A DNA stretch of 64,000 bases from Leptolyngbya sp. SIOISBB (GTDB taxonomy: Bacteria; Cyanobacteriota; Cyanobacteriia; Phormidesmidales; Phormidesmidaceae). Under the pieces are notes generated by a model. The model ran no database searches and was not told the origin of the DNA. It was given only the letters and a program-made list of their open reading frames with translations. The stretch spans positions 6,534,026 to 6,598,025 of the forward strand of contig JAAHII010000001.1 of the NCBI GenBank assembly GCA_010671905.1, written 5' to 3'. Position numbers and translations under genes: made by a program. Shown here one piece after another: positions 26,234 to 34,664 of this stretch; position 1 is the stretch's first letter; the number at the start of each line of letters is the position of its first letter.

Positions 26234-26384
26234 ATGATTTCATTGATATTCTGGATGTAGTGATTCCTGTTTTGTTCGATCAGAAAAATTGTCTGACAGC
26301 ATATTTTAGTCCAGCTGAAATCCAAGCGTCGATATGCCTGCTCTGCCAGTTTTAGTCATCCTGGACAGCGAAAATCTCGCTTGA
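26234..26384 (+). pseudogene. 3' relic of a second marR gene
   Basis: Translation from the frame of an ATG at 26201 gives DVVIPVLFDQKNCLTAYFSP then AEIQASICLLCQF, clearly diverged from the MarR end (DAVMPVLFEQENRLLAALSQ). A one-base loss in a T run truncates it at QF; the DNA match continues through CATCCTGGACAGCGAAAATC past the old stop. It overlaps the 3' end of the dehydrogenase. Confidence 0.7.
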
Positions 26385-27449
26385 GACTTTGACGCCAAAC
26401 TGAGCCAAGATTTGCAGGGCAGGCTCAATTTGCGGGGCGGTGTCTGGGTAAGCAACGCCTGGTGCTGGGGGCACAGCGCCATCGAGGCCGAGCAAGCGTT
26501 CCAGTTGGATTAAAGCCCCCAGTGCCGTTAAGTGCGTTTGCCCCTGAGGATCAGCAATCGTGGCATTGACCGTTTTGAAGGTGCCGTGGTCGTCGTGGCC
26601 ACTAACCGCAATATGAATTTCATGGCTGGCACCGCTGCCGGGATTGTAGAGGAGCGATCTCCGCAAGGGTGTAAAGCGATCTCCGCTGATCAACTGCCAA
26701 ATGCCAGAGCGGGTCAAGAAGCGTAGGAGATTGGTCGAAAAGGCATCGTCAAAGGCAATGCGAGCGGCAACAGTTTTGGCTCCTGTGGTTTGTGGCAGCG
26801 TCAGCTGATCGGGCGTGTCAAAGCGATACACCGGCGTGGTGTAGCCACCGGGAAAGGTCACTGTAAGCGGGTCAGTATAGGGAAAGACGCGCTGAGCTTG
26901 CCCCTCAATCATCGTCTCAAAAGGCGTCGCCAGCCGATCCATATATTCCACGGAATTCGGGCCTGACTTATCTTTGACCGAAAAGAGCACGCTAATGTCG
27001 ATGGTCTCGGGTTGCTGCAGGGTTTTAGCCACGGCGACGGCCATCACGGCAGCAATTCCCCCCATCCACCCCGATGAGAACAATACCGGGGCTGACAGAG
27101 ATTTGCTTGCCAATTCGGCCACCGAGGCTCGCAGTCTTTCTGGCCATCGGGTGACATCCAGGTAAGGAATGCCCCGTTGCACGGCATCCATCAGCAAATA
27201 ATTATAGGGGTCATTCACCACGGCCAGAATGGCACTCGGGTGCTGCCCTCGTAATGGGTTGGGCTGTTCAACATCCAGTTGCATGCCATTAGCATTGCCC
27301 AACTCGGTCGCCAGGGCTGCCGCTTTTTCGAGATTTCTGCCAGCGATGATCAGCTGCAGGTCAGGATGACGCTGACGAATTAAGGTAGCCACCTGTCGGC
27401 CCACAACGCCATAGCCTCCGGCAATCAGAATGCCGTTTTGAGTCGTCAT
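26352..27449 (-). CDS. Saccharopine dehydrogenase-like NAD(P)-binding protein
   Basis: A 365-residue protein with N-terminal Rossmann loop ILIAGGYGVVGRQVATLIRQ, ILAVVNDPYNYLLMDAVQRG and LFSSGWMGGIAAVMAVAVAK, typical of the saccharopine dehydrogenase/homospermidine synthase-like superfamily. Catalysis unknown. Its last residues, SSEIFAVQDD, are encoded opposite the marR relic, so the original gene end was tail-to-tail with marR. Confidence 0.82.
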   Translation of the reverse strand: MTTQNGILIAGGYGVVGRQVATLIRQRHPDLQLIIAGRNLEKAAALATELGNANGMQLDVEQPNPLRGQHPSAILAVVNDPYNYLLMDAVQRGIPYLDVTRWPERLRASVAELASKSLSAPVLFSSGWMGGIAAVMAVAVAKTLQQPETIDISVLFSVKDKSGPNSVEYMDRLATPFETMIEGQAQRVFPYTDPLTVTFPGGYTTPVYRFDTPDQLTLPQTTGAKTVAARIAFDDAFSTNLLRFLTRSGIWQLISGDRFTPLRRSLLYNPGSGASHEIHIAVSGHDDHGTFKTVNATIADPQGQTHLTALGALIQLERLLGLDGAVPPAPGVAYPDTAPQIEPALQILAQFGVKVSSEIFAVQDD

Positions 27450-27540
27450 TTTAGTAAATTCTCCAACGGTGTCAGAGTACGGTTACGGGGCTAAAAAAAT
27501 TGGTTGTTCAATAGCCTCCGATATCGTCAAGCAAGGCGGT

Positions 27541-28044
27541 TCAATACAGCCAATCGCGATACTGGGGATGCTCTTTCATGTCTTCAAAGACCCAGACCAT
27601 GCGATCGAGAAACCAGGTCTTGCCCAAAATCATCCAAGACAGTCCCAGTCCTGTGGGCCACGGTTGCAGGTTCCACAGTCCCCACAGGCAAATGACAAAG
27701 CCGATCGCATTCACGAGATTGGTAAAGGTGATCACCGGGCGGTGGTGGGAGGGAATCGGCACCTGATCGTGGTTGAGCCAGGCACGCTCGCCCATCACGG
27801 CTTTGGAGGCCCAGTGATGCGTCGTTTGAGGCTTGGAAAAAGCGCGGGGATTGAGCCAGATCCACAGAATAATAAGGAGAACTGGCGCGATCGCCCACCA
27901 GCCGAGCCAGACCCGACTCCAAATCGCTAGAATTAGCAGCGGCAAACCCGCATAACGCGTCCAAACACTCCAGGGATTAGCGTGCCGCTCCCAGACGGCG
28001 TTGGTCATATGAAAAGACTGAGCAACCTGCTGAAAGAAAGTCAT
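27541..28044 (-). CDS. DUF6653-family membrane protein
   Basis: A 167-residue protein from ATG 28044 (28077 possible). Helices: YAGLPLLILAIWSRVWLGWW, APVLLIILWIWL, then VNAIGFVICLWGLWNLQPW. Conserved RHANPWSVWTRY at the start and HQxxxxxRDWLY-like end (EDMKEHPQYRDW). Function unknown. Confidence 0.7.
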   Translation of the reverse strand: MTFFQQVAQSFHMTNAVWERHANPWSVWTRYAGLPLLILAIWSRVWLGWWAIAPVLLIILWIWLNPRAFSKPQTTHHWASKAVMGERAWLNHDQVPIPSHHRPVITFTNLVNAIGFVICLWGLWNLQPWPTGLGLSWMILGKTWFLDRMVWVFEDMKEHPQYRDWLY

Positions 28045-28102
28045 GGCAACATTCTCCTGGTGAAGTCGTTTCTGCAAAAACGATAAAGCGTAGCGTTTTC
28101 TC

Positions 28103-28149
28103 TAGGACCTATCTGATTGAGTCACAAAGACTCAATCAGATAGGTCCTA
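28103..28149. repeat. Perfect 21 bp inverted repeat
   Basis: Arms TAGGACCTATCTGATTGAGT plus C (28103-28123) and its exact complement (28129-28149), loop ACAAA. It lies between two divergent genes, so it cannot be a terminator for either; perhaps a mobile palindrome or a large operator. Confidence 0.8.
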
Positions 28150-28196
28150 TTTAAGATCAGTGCTATGTCTATTATGTGAAGCCACCAGATTAGCCA

Positions 28197-28673
28197 ATGG
28201 AGAGATACAATCCGCTGTCCGCAGCCGATACGTTAGAAGACAGAAAACAGCAAGCTCTCCATCAGTGCGAGCATTTGATCAAAGATTTTGCAAAACGGGC
28301 TGACCGACACAAAGTTCGATACAAGCGGCTTCAGGTGATCAGCATTACCTTAGCGGTGTGCACAACGATTTTGGCGGCGTTGTCTGCGAGTCAAGTACTC
28401 GGGCCATTAGATTGGGTTGTCCCAATGGTCAGCGGTTTAGCAACCCTGGCAACGACGTTATTGAGTCAAACCAACTCTCAGAAAATGTGGGTTGAGTCTC
28501 GCAATATTTCTCAGCAGTTGCAAACGCATTTGTTTCTTTATTTGCAGTACAGCGGGGAATATGCAAATGTGCCCGATGATTCAGAACGACTGCAATTATT
28601 CTCGCAGCGCTTAATGGAAGTCTGGTCGCAAGGACAAGAGAGTTGGTCACAGCAAGCCTCTTCTAGACAATGA
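28197..28673 (+). CDS. DUF4231 (SLATT-type) membrane protein
   Basis: A 158-residue protein: N-terminal coiled segment, then two adjacent membrane helices (LQVISITLAVCTTILAALSA; WVVPMVSGLATLATTLLSQ) and a cytosolic helical tail. This is the DUF4231/SLATT layout, proposed from genome context to act as a pore-forming effector in conflict systems. No nucleotide-sensing partner (CD-NTase, TIR) is next to it. Function remains a guess. Confidence 0.75.
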   Translation: MERYNPLSAADTLEDRKQQALHQCEHLIKDFAKRADRHKVRYKRLQVISITLAVCTTILAALSASQVLGPLDWVVPMVSGLATLATTLLSQTNSQKMWVESRNISQQLQTHLFLYLQYSGEYANVPDDSERLQLFSQRLMEVWSQGQESWSQQASSRQ

Positions 28674-28734
28674 ATACGGCGTAGTTGGCAGTTCGTCGGA
28701 TCACGCAACTGCGCAGTATTCATGTTTTGCCCGC

Positions 28735-29262
28735 TCAAATCCCCATAGCCGATCGCGTTGCAAAGACAATAATCCCCAAGCCAATCAGGAGCACGCCGAT
28801 GGTCGCCATCGTTGGGGTTGGACTAAACAGAGACGCTTGCCCGTGAGCGGATGGGGCCGTTACCCAATTTTCTTGGCTGGGGAATCGGAGCGCTGTCAGC
28901 GCCAGCAGGGTGAGGGGCACCGCCGCGATCGCACCCAAGATTTCAATAATCAGCAGGGCCGGAGACATAGCATCGGGTGAAACGGGGAAAATCTGGGCTA
29001 AGTCCAGGCCGTAAACGCCAAGGTAAGACAGCCCAAAACAGACAGCAGCCATGATTGCCCAGCGTTCAGCTTTCCAGACGAAATAAACGAGCAGTAGGCT
29101 GCCGATGCACAAGGTGGTCAAAAACGTATTGAAGGCACCCAAGGTGAAGGGGTTGATGTGGGCAAAACTGCGCGTCTCAATGGGGCCACCCGGCACCAGA
29201 GTACTGAGCGCTATCCCCGAGGCACCTAATGAAGCGGCAGTCCAGTAGTTGTAGCGTGTCAT
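28735..29262 (-). CDS. Membrane protein of unknown function
   Basis: A 175-residue protein with four or five hydrophobic helices (NTFLTTLCIGSLLLVYFVW; AIMAAVCFGLSYLGVYGL; LLIIEILGAIAAVPLTLLAL; ATIGVLLIGLGIIVFATRS). It and the next gene are on the same strand, divergent from the TetR gene with its palindromes, so probably a TetR-controlled operon. Confidence 0.65.
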   Translation of the reverse strand: MTRYNYWTAASLGASGIALSTLVPGGPIETRSFAHINPFTLGAFNTFLTTLCIGSLLLVYFVWKAERWAIMAAVCFGLSYLGVYGLDLAQIFPVSPDAMSPALLIIEILGAIAAVPLTLLALTALRFPSQENWVTAPSAHGQASLFSPTPTMATIGVLLIGLGIIVFATRSAMGI

Positions 29263-29321
29263 GGTGTTGACCTCAGAGTGAATTAAAGCGGATAAAAACG
29301 GAAGCGACGTTGACGAGTTTG

Positions 29322-29936
29322 CTAGCGGCGATCGCTGGGCTGATAGGGCATTTCATTCAGCAAATGACTGATGAGCAACTTGAGAAAAAATAAGGGCAAG
29401 AACCATTCCAATCCTGGCGTTGGGGCAAAGAGATAGAGATTACCCAGTAACGCCAGGCAGTAAAGTCCTAAGGCGATCGGCCTTTGTAGGTAAAGTGGGC
29501 TGCGCAAAATCAAACCCGCTGCCAGTAGCAAATAGCTGGAGACGCCAACAAAGAAGCGGGCATCGCCGCCGCGAAACAGCAGTGCCACCAAGCCAACGTG
29601 AAACAAATGCACCGCGACAAAGGTCATATGCTGTCGCCAATCCTGACTGGGCCGGTGATACCAACGCTTCGCTGCTGCTGTGGCATTGGTGAGCACACCC
29701 CCGACCAGATCGAATCCCAAAATCGCGATTAACCCGAGTTGCCAGGGACTCCAGTCCATCGGCAGGGTTGAAGCATAGAGGGGGGCGGCGATCGCCGCCC
29801 CCACCGAAGGCACCAGTTGCAACGCCACCTCTGCTGGAGTAGCCCCTGGCCCGATAAATTGATCTAGCTGCCCCAGCCACCCCGAACGCGGGGTAGGCAG
29901 ATAACCGGGCTGCGGCATTTCTGTTTGCATTTTCAA
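29322..29936 (-). CDS. Membrane protein of unknown function
   Basis: A 204-residue protein with five or six helices (LQLVPSVGAAIAAPLYA, LGLIAILGFDLVGGVLT, FVAVHLFHVGLVALLF, SSYLLLAAGLILR). RWYHRPSQDWRQHMTF is a polar loop. Directly downstream of the TetR operators, about 60 bases before the next membrane gene. Likely the regulated target. Confidence 0.65.
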   Translation of the reverse strand: MKMQTEMPQPGYLPTPRSGWLGQLDQFIGPGATPAEVALQLVPSVGAAIAAPLYASTLPMDWSPWQLGLIAILGFDLVGGVLTNATAAAKRWYHRPSQDWRQHMTFVAVHLFHVGLVALLFRGGDARFFVGVSSYLLLAAGLILRSPLYLQRPIALGLYCLALLGNLYLFAPTPGLEWFLPLFFLKLLISHLLNEMPYQPSDRR

Positions 29937-29947
29937 TTCCTATGACC

Positions 29948-29988
29948 TCATAACAGTTGTTATGCAGTGAACATAACAACTGTTATGA
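29948..29988. promoter_or_regulatory. TetR operators (two 16 bp near-palindromes)
   Basis: CATAACAGTTGTTATG (29949-29964) and CATAACAACTGTTATG (29972-29987), each a palindrome except for its centre, and exact reverse complements of each other. They lie between the divergent membrane gene (12 bases from its start) and tetR. Confidence 0.8.
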
Positions 29989-30029
29989 TAAATTGTCAAC
30001 AGGTCAGTTCTAAGGTTTTGGAATAACCC

Positions 30030-30635
30030 ATGGTTCAGCAAGATCGGCGTTTGGAAGTGTCAGAAGCGGCCTGGCGAGTCATTGTGCGAGAAGGGTTAGA
30101 CCGCACCAGTATGCGAGCGATCGCCCAGGAGATGAACTGCACCACAGGGGTCGTCACTCACTATTTCCGCAATAAACAGGAGCTGATTTTGTTTGCCCTA
30201 CATCAGGTGACGGAGCGGTTGCAGGGGCTGATGCAGGTTGCGATCGCAAACGTTTCCGGTATTGACCGGTTAGTGGCGATGCTGTCGTCGTTTTTGCCTG
30301 TGGATCAAGAACGGCAAGCAATTTTGCGGGTGTGGGTCGCTTTTTTGGGCTACGCCGTCGGGCGCGATGCCTTGATGGCAGAGCATCAGCAGAGCGCCGG
30401 ACAACTTCGACAAGTCATGATTCAAGAATTGGCCACGCTGCAGCAGCAGGGTGTCATTCGTCCTGACGTTGAGCCAGAGAGTGAGGCCAATGTGCTGTTG
30501 GCGTTGGTGAATGGAGTCAGTTTAGATACGCTGGTTCAAGCCCAACGGCTGAGTGCTGAGCAACAACAAGCAACGCTACAGCGCTACGTAGATCAGCTAC
30601 GGCCTAACGAGATGACCTCATCGACTCCGCGATAG
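30030..30635 (+). CDS. TetR/AcrR-family regulator
   Basis: A 201-residue repressor. Helix-turn-helix: LDRTSMRAIAQEMNCTTGVV then THYFRNKQELILFAL, with the hallmark G-V-V-T-H-Y-F. The larger C-terminal helical part holds the ligand pocket. Probably represses itself and the two membrane genes through the palindromes just upstream. Confidence 0.9.
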   Translation: MVQQDRRLEVSEAAWRVIVREGLDRTSMRAIAQEMNCTTGVVTHYFRNKQELILFALHQVTERLQGLMQVAIANVSGIDRLVAMLSSFLPVDQERQAILRVWVAFLGYAVGRDALMAEHQQSAGQLRQVMIQELATLQQQGVIRPDVEPESEANVLLALVNGVSLDTLVQAQRLSAEQQQATLQRYVDQLRPNEMTSSTPR

Positions 30636-31042
30636 TAGCCGGTGTGGCGCTTTGATTATCGACAACCCACGCTGAGGGACTATCAGAATCGCTCCGACCA
30701 GGTAACTGAGCGCATAGGGGGGAACGAAAAAAGCGCGATGTCTGCATCTTGGGGAAGGACGCTTACGATGGGCAGACGAGCTTGCCATTGGGGGAAGCTC
30801 GTTGGGTAGGCTGCCTAGCCTGCCCAACCCCACTCGTTTGCGGGGCTTCAACCGACCACTCAAGAACGGCCAGGAGGGCCATCAAACCGACCCGTAATCG
30901 GCTGGAATACAAGGCATCCCGCAGATCATTTCGTTCACCTGAGAACGTCGAGTTCGTCACTCCATGAATATTCTGGATCGGGGTGTCCCAAGCATCGGGG
31001 CATATTCACCATTCAACTGCGAGGGGCTTTCGCATTGACCGG
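30636..31042. other. 407 bp intergenic region
   Basis: No supported gene. An inverted repeat, GTTGGGTAGGC/GCCTGCCCAAC (30803-30830), lies in a 72-codon frame (GKDAYDGQTSLPLGEARWVG, then KPTRNRLEYKASRRSFRSPE) that I could not identify. It may be a relic of a mobile element or an RNA. Confidence 0.4.
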
Positions 31043-31576
31043 TCAGTCCTCAGCAATAAACTGCCAGGTTTCATCTAACTGGAAATGACTCCACAGATTG
31101 AACCGCAAATCATCGGGACTCGATCGCACAAAACCAGAATTGCCATGGGGGTGAATGCCCGTCCACAAACGCAGTCCGTGGTCATCAATCCCATTGGCGG
31201 CAGGGCCTGGAGCCTCAATACGTTTAACCCGAAACCAGCCAATACGTCGCGGCGTTGTGAGGGTTTCTCCTGCCATCACCTGTTCGGCAACTCGGTCAAA
31301 GGCCGGACGGGAGAAAGCATAAGCGACTCTCAGCGGCCAATTAAACATAATGATCGAAACTACTATCATGAGGGACACCGCCGCTTGCCATTGAAGGCGT
31401 TTTTGAGATCTCAGGGTAGGCAGCGTCAGCAACGCCATAATCACGACTGTCAGAAACGCTGCTGCCAAGCCGCCCAACAACCAGAGCGCAATAATCTCTA
31501 GCGGTTTTAGCGATAGGAGAATCAGTAGAGTGGGTGGCAGGGCGATCGTGCTCCAGACCAAAAATCGTTTCATCAT
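31043..31576 (-). CDS. Membrane protein of unknown function
   Basis: A 177-residue protein with three N-terminal helices (FLVWSTIALPPTLLILLSL, IIALWLLGGLAAAFLTVVIM, WQAAVSLMIVVSIIMFNW) and a soluble end with IGWFRVKRIEAPGPAANG and HGLRLWTGIHPHGNSGFV. The soluble part has the look of a small extracytosolic sheet. No family recognised. Single gene. Confidence 0.6.
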   Translation of the reverse strand: MMKRFLVWSTIALPPTLLILLSLKPLEIIALWLLGGLAAAFLTVVIMALLTLPTLRSQKRLQWQAAVSLMIVVSIIMFNWPLRVAYAFSRPAFDRVAEQVMAGETLTTPRRIGWFRVKRIEAPGPAANGIDDHGLRLWTGIHPHGNSGFVRSSPDDLRFNLWSHFQLDETWQFIAED

Positions 31577-31751
31577 TTACTCCATATCAACACAGTGACG
31601 TAATTTACTTCACTATGAGTGCTTCTCAATCGTGTAAGTTCCAGCTTTAGGCAACCTTCAATTGATTACTTGATAATGAAGCTTCATCGGGCAAAGATTA
31701 AGGAGAGAACCGTTTCGTGATTGCTCAAAGTTGCGCAGGTATGCACATCAT

Positions 31752-32348
31752 TTACAGTACTGAGCTTTCTAAAGCAGGGGGGAATTCATCTCCGTCGCAG
31801 TAAGCTTCGAGGGCACGGAGCACGCCACCATAGTCACGGCTCGCTTCATCGCGGTTAACGACGCTGGCCTGGTGAGCGATCGAACGATCATTCGCAGAGG
31901 TAATCGTCCGCTCAGCATCCGCAAAAGGAGCCATCGCCCGCTTGGCCTCAGCCATTTGCCGCAACCCTGCCGCGAGGTTGAAGCTCAGACTCTGCAGGTT
32001 GTCATCCTCTAAGGCCAACGCTTCTATTACCTCTGCAGTGCGCAGAGGTACCTCAGCTTCTGCGAGTAAGCCTGCTTGCGTGCGAGTGCCATCAGCAGCT
32101 AAACCTTGCCGATAAGCAGTTCCAGCCTGCTCAGTGTGTGCTTCAGTAATGGTGTAAATCTGTTGGCACTCCGCCCGACGCGCTGCTGCCCGGCGCTGTC
32201 GCGCTCCAGTCGGATCATCTAAGTCAAAGGTACAGGCCGTTAAGTTCAGCAAGGCAGTGGTGCCAATAAACAGTCGCCCCCATATTCGAGGATTGAATGT
32301 TCGAGATATCCAGCTCTTGGTAGTTGGCATAATGGCTTGAGGTTTCAT
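31752..32348 (-). CDS. Predicted lipoprotein
   Basis: A 198-residue protein with a lipobox (LFIGTTALLNLTAC), so the mature chain begins at Cys about position 39. The body is Ala-rich and helical (RRAAARRAECQQIYTITEA, ALEDDNLQSLSFNLAAGLRQ), ending with two further Cys-containing helices (RALEAYCDGDEF). No enzymatic motif. Anchored to the plasma or outer membrane. Confidence 0.65.
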   Translation of the reverse strand: MKPQAIMPTTKSWISRTFNPRIWGRLFIGTTALLNLTACTFDLDDPTGARQRRAAARRAECQQIYTITEAHTEQAGTAYRQGLAADGTRTQAGLLAEAEVPLRTAEVIEALALEDDNLQSLSFNLAAGLRQMAEAKRAMAPFADAERTITSANDRSIAHQASVVNRDEASRDYGGVLRALEAYCDGDEFPPALESSVL

Positions 32349-32461
32349 ACAGACATTGAATGAAAGCGATCTCAGGTTGCTTCAGAAAGTCAAACAGCTC
32401 ATTGAGTCTAGCTTGTGGTCACTCATAGGGCATTACACTCTCCATTTGCTGCCTTCTGATT

Positions 32462-32680
32462 TCAGGAACATTGCCAAAACTTCTTGTCTGACCGAAAGCA
32501 GCTTATTAACACCTCTAATAAGCTGCTTTGAACTCCATGTATTTTTAGAAGATCAGCAATTATATTTTCGGTTTCCGCCTGTAATTCGGGATTGAGATAA
32601 TAGCCGCACAAATCGGAAACTCGCATCTCCTCAAGCAATATTTCCTGTTGTTCATCATTTAATTGGTCAAGCGATGACAA
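32462..32680 (-). CDS. Possible small acidic protein
   Basis: A 72-residue frame (MSSLDQLNDEQQEILLEEMR, SDLCGYYLNPELQAETENI) that looks protein-like but lacks a ribosome site and matches no family I know. It overlaps the hairpin at 32495. It could equally be a fragment. Confidence 0.3.
   Translation of the reverse strand: MSSLDQLNDEQQEILLEEMRVSDLCGYYLNPELQAETENIIADLLKIHGVQSSLLEVLISCFRSDKKFWQCS
32495..32529. terminator. 14 bp perfect stem-loop
   Basis: AAAGCAGCTTATTA/TAATAAGCTGCTTT with loop ACACCTC, A's on one side and T's on the other, so it can terminate in both directions. Confidence 0.6.
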
Positions 32681-32819
32681 GCTTGACTAAATGCACCCGT
32701 ATGCGAAAAAGCACAGCAAAAATATAAACATTTTAGGTAAAAGTTTATTCATAGCTGTAGGAAGGATTTAATCGCTATTAAAATATTAACTCTTTAAACA
32801 ATTATGGGTATTACTTTTA

Positions 32820-34031
32820 CTAAAGTATATTGGGATCAATGTCAGCCAACCACCACCTCTTATCAGAATTCCACTTGAATTTCCAATATTCGGTAAATGA
32901 TCGTAGACGAGGTTTCCCTCTAGTCACATATCCTTTAGGGGAAATCAAAAAGTTAATCATGCTCGCATTGATCTGTACTTTAAACAGATGTCCATCCTGT
33001 TCTTTCCTGAAATCTAAAAGAGCGATTTCAGATACTTTAGGTTGATAGATAACATCAATACTTGCACCATAGTTTTGTTGGAACTCATTATACTGAGCAG
33101 TATAGAAGGGTTCTGAAACATATTGCTTCATTGTTGTGAAATCTTTGTTCATCCAATCCTGCTGATATTGTGTGAACAAACGACAGACGTTCTCGAATAA
33201 CTCTTGCTCGTTGAGGAGATCCTGATATTGTTGAGAATCAATACTTGATTTAAGGGGAATTGCTTCCCAGATGTCGTTGCCAAGCTGATAACGAACTGAA
33301 TATTGGTTCGTAAATTCTGGAGAAATTGATTGAGTATGTTTGATTAGATCTTCATCCTCTGTGAATTCTTTTCTCCTGAACCGAATAAAGTTGTAAATCT
33401 CGCTAAGAAAAGCCATTGGCAGCAATCCCACCACTAGAAACAACACAGCTCTCAAGCCAGGAAACGAGAACGAGGTTCTACCAGGAGTGCTAGAGGAAAT
33501 ACCGCCTCCACCCTTATTGTGAACCAGGAAATCTCCAGCATAGAAGTTGTAGTTAGGCATGACAGAAATCAGGTTGTAGACAGTGATGGGTTCGCCAACA
33601 TATTGCAAGCTAGAAATACGAAGATTAGATTCTTTTCCTAGTAGTTGATCGCCGATTTTAAGTTGTCTTACCTCAACCTGTTTGATCCCTTCTGGGGTAA
33701 GAACGTAAAAGGGATGTGTCCCAGTGACTTTGATCGCATCATTGATCACGTAATACTCAGTTGCCGCAACTTCTTGAACTGTACCAACGGTTCCAATTTC
33801 CGATTGATGTCGAGACAGACTGTAACCAATGACCTGACTACCTTGTTGCAGTTGACTGATAGGTTGGTAGCCTGCTGGTGTCAAAATTGGGGTGTCGCCA
33901 GCAAAACATCCGCCACCACCGCCGCCACCGCCACCGCCTCGTGCATAAGCGGTCTCTGCTGTAAATAGACAAGACACCAGTAAGGCCAGAACGATTCCTA
34001 ATAATTGCCGCAACTGATTTTTCGTCTTCAT
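32820..34031 (-). CDS. Secreted/membrane Tim44-like protein with an inserted Hint (intein-like) domain
   Basis: A 403-residue protein from ATG 34031 (ATG 34112 would add 27). Order: signal peptide (LGIVLALLVSCLFTAETAYA), ten glycines, a Hint domain of about 131 residues, KGGGG linker, one membrane helix (LRAVLFLVVGLLPMAFLSEI), a linker, and a C-terminal Tim44-like domain (LFTQYQQDWMNKDFTTMKQY, VSEPFYTAQYNEF, EYWKFKWNSDKRWWLADI). Hint landmarks: first residue Cys after the Gly run (CFAGDTPILTPAGYQPISQL), block B TGTHPFYVL, and terminal NFYAGDFLVHN followed by Lys. Splice-competent inteins need Cys, Ser or Thr there; Lys suggests cleavage or bacterial-intein-like chemistry instead. Cyanobacterial Tim44-like proteins with ARGGGGG starts are known; the Hint insertion splits the glycine run exactly. 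A+T-rich relative to neighbours. Confidence 0.85.
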   Translation of the reverse strand: MKTKNQLRQLLGIVLALLVSCLFTAETAYARGGGGGGGGGGCFAGDTPILTPAGYQPISQLQQGSQVIGYSLSRHQSEIGTVGTVQEVAATEYYVINDAIKVTGTHPFYVLTPEGIKQVEVRQLKIGDQLLGKESNLRISSLQYVGEPITVYNLISVMPNYNFYAGDFLVHNKGGGGISSSTPGRTSFSFPGLRAVLFLVVGLLPMAFLSEIYNFIRFRRKEFTEDEDLIKHTQSISPEFTNQYSVRYQLGNDIWEAIPLKSSIDSQQYQDLLNEQELFENVCRLFTQYQQDWMNKDFTTMKQYVSEPFYTAQYNEFQQNYGASIDVIYQPKVSEIALLDFRKEQDGHLFKVQINASMINFLISPKGYVTRGKPRLRSFTEYWKFKWNSDKRWWLADIDPNIL

Positions 34032-34217
34032 ATACTGAGGAGATACTAGGTTGAGTGTGAAGGCTTGAAAGGAGAACAAGATAGACAATAATCTCACAGC
34101 ACCAGTAGACATGATTGTGATATCAACACTAGTCAGAATGTTTGGCAGCTTGGTTCTATCTCCAGTTTCTATCTATCATCTCGAACGATAACATTTAGGC
34201 AAAAAACTGGTTATCAA

Positions 34218-34610
34218 TTACTGTGGGCGCAGTGAATTCAATCCCGGAATATCCCAAGCTTCCTGAAAGCGCCGATCCACCATTCTCCAGACAACGACAG
34301 CATCTGTTTCAAAAGCATAATCATCGATTATCATGCGCGGACAAGCGTGTACCATAACAAATTCGTGACCCACAGTATGGGCTTGTTTAATTTGTACGTT
34401 AAAGGTGTTGTGGGTCAGCTCACCCAATTTTGTGAAAAACGTTTTAAGGCCCTCTAAGCCATCATAGTCGCCTTGAATCTGTGGTAATTCAGGATTGATA
34501 TAATGCCAAACAAAGTCATCGCAAAAGTGTTCTCTGGCCTCCTCCAGTCTGTCCGGAACAAGGGTAGGGAGTTGCTCAATCAGAGAGACGTTAGTTTGGG
34601 AATTGGTCAT
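34218..34610 (-). CDS. NTF2-like (SnoaL-type) protein
   Basis: A 130-residue protein: EAREHFCDDFVWHYINPELP, DYDGLEGLKTFFTKLGELTH, NVQIKQAHTVGHEFVMVHAC and VVVWRMVDRRFQEAWDI, the strand-helix order of the SnoaL/limonene-hydrolase-like fold. Ligand unknown. Downstream neighbour of a GNAT gene on the same strand. Confidence 0.8.
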   Translation of the reverse strand: MTNSQTNVSLIEQLPTLVPDRLEEAREHFCDDFVWHYINPELPQIQGDYDGLEGLKTFFTKLGELTHNTFNVQIKQAHTVGHEFVMVHACPRMIIDDYAFETDAVVVWRMVDRRFQEAWDIPGLNSLRPQ

Positions 34611-34664
34611 GGTATTTTCCTGACTTCAGTATGGGCGGTTAGAAAATGGCGAAATTTCATCAAT

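Noticed and set aside
30749-30967. A 72-codon frame near a hairpin, resembling a mobile-element end
   Set aside because: No family or element could be identified, so it was left as intergenic.
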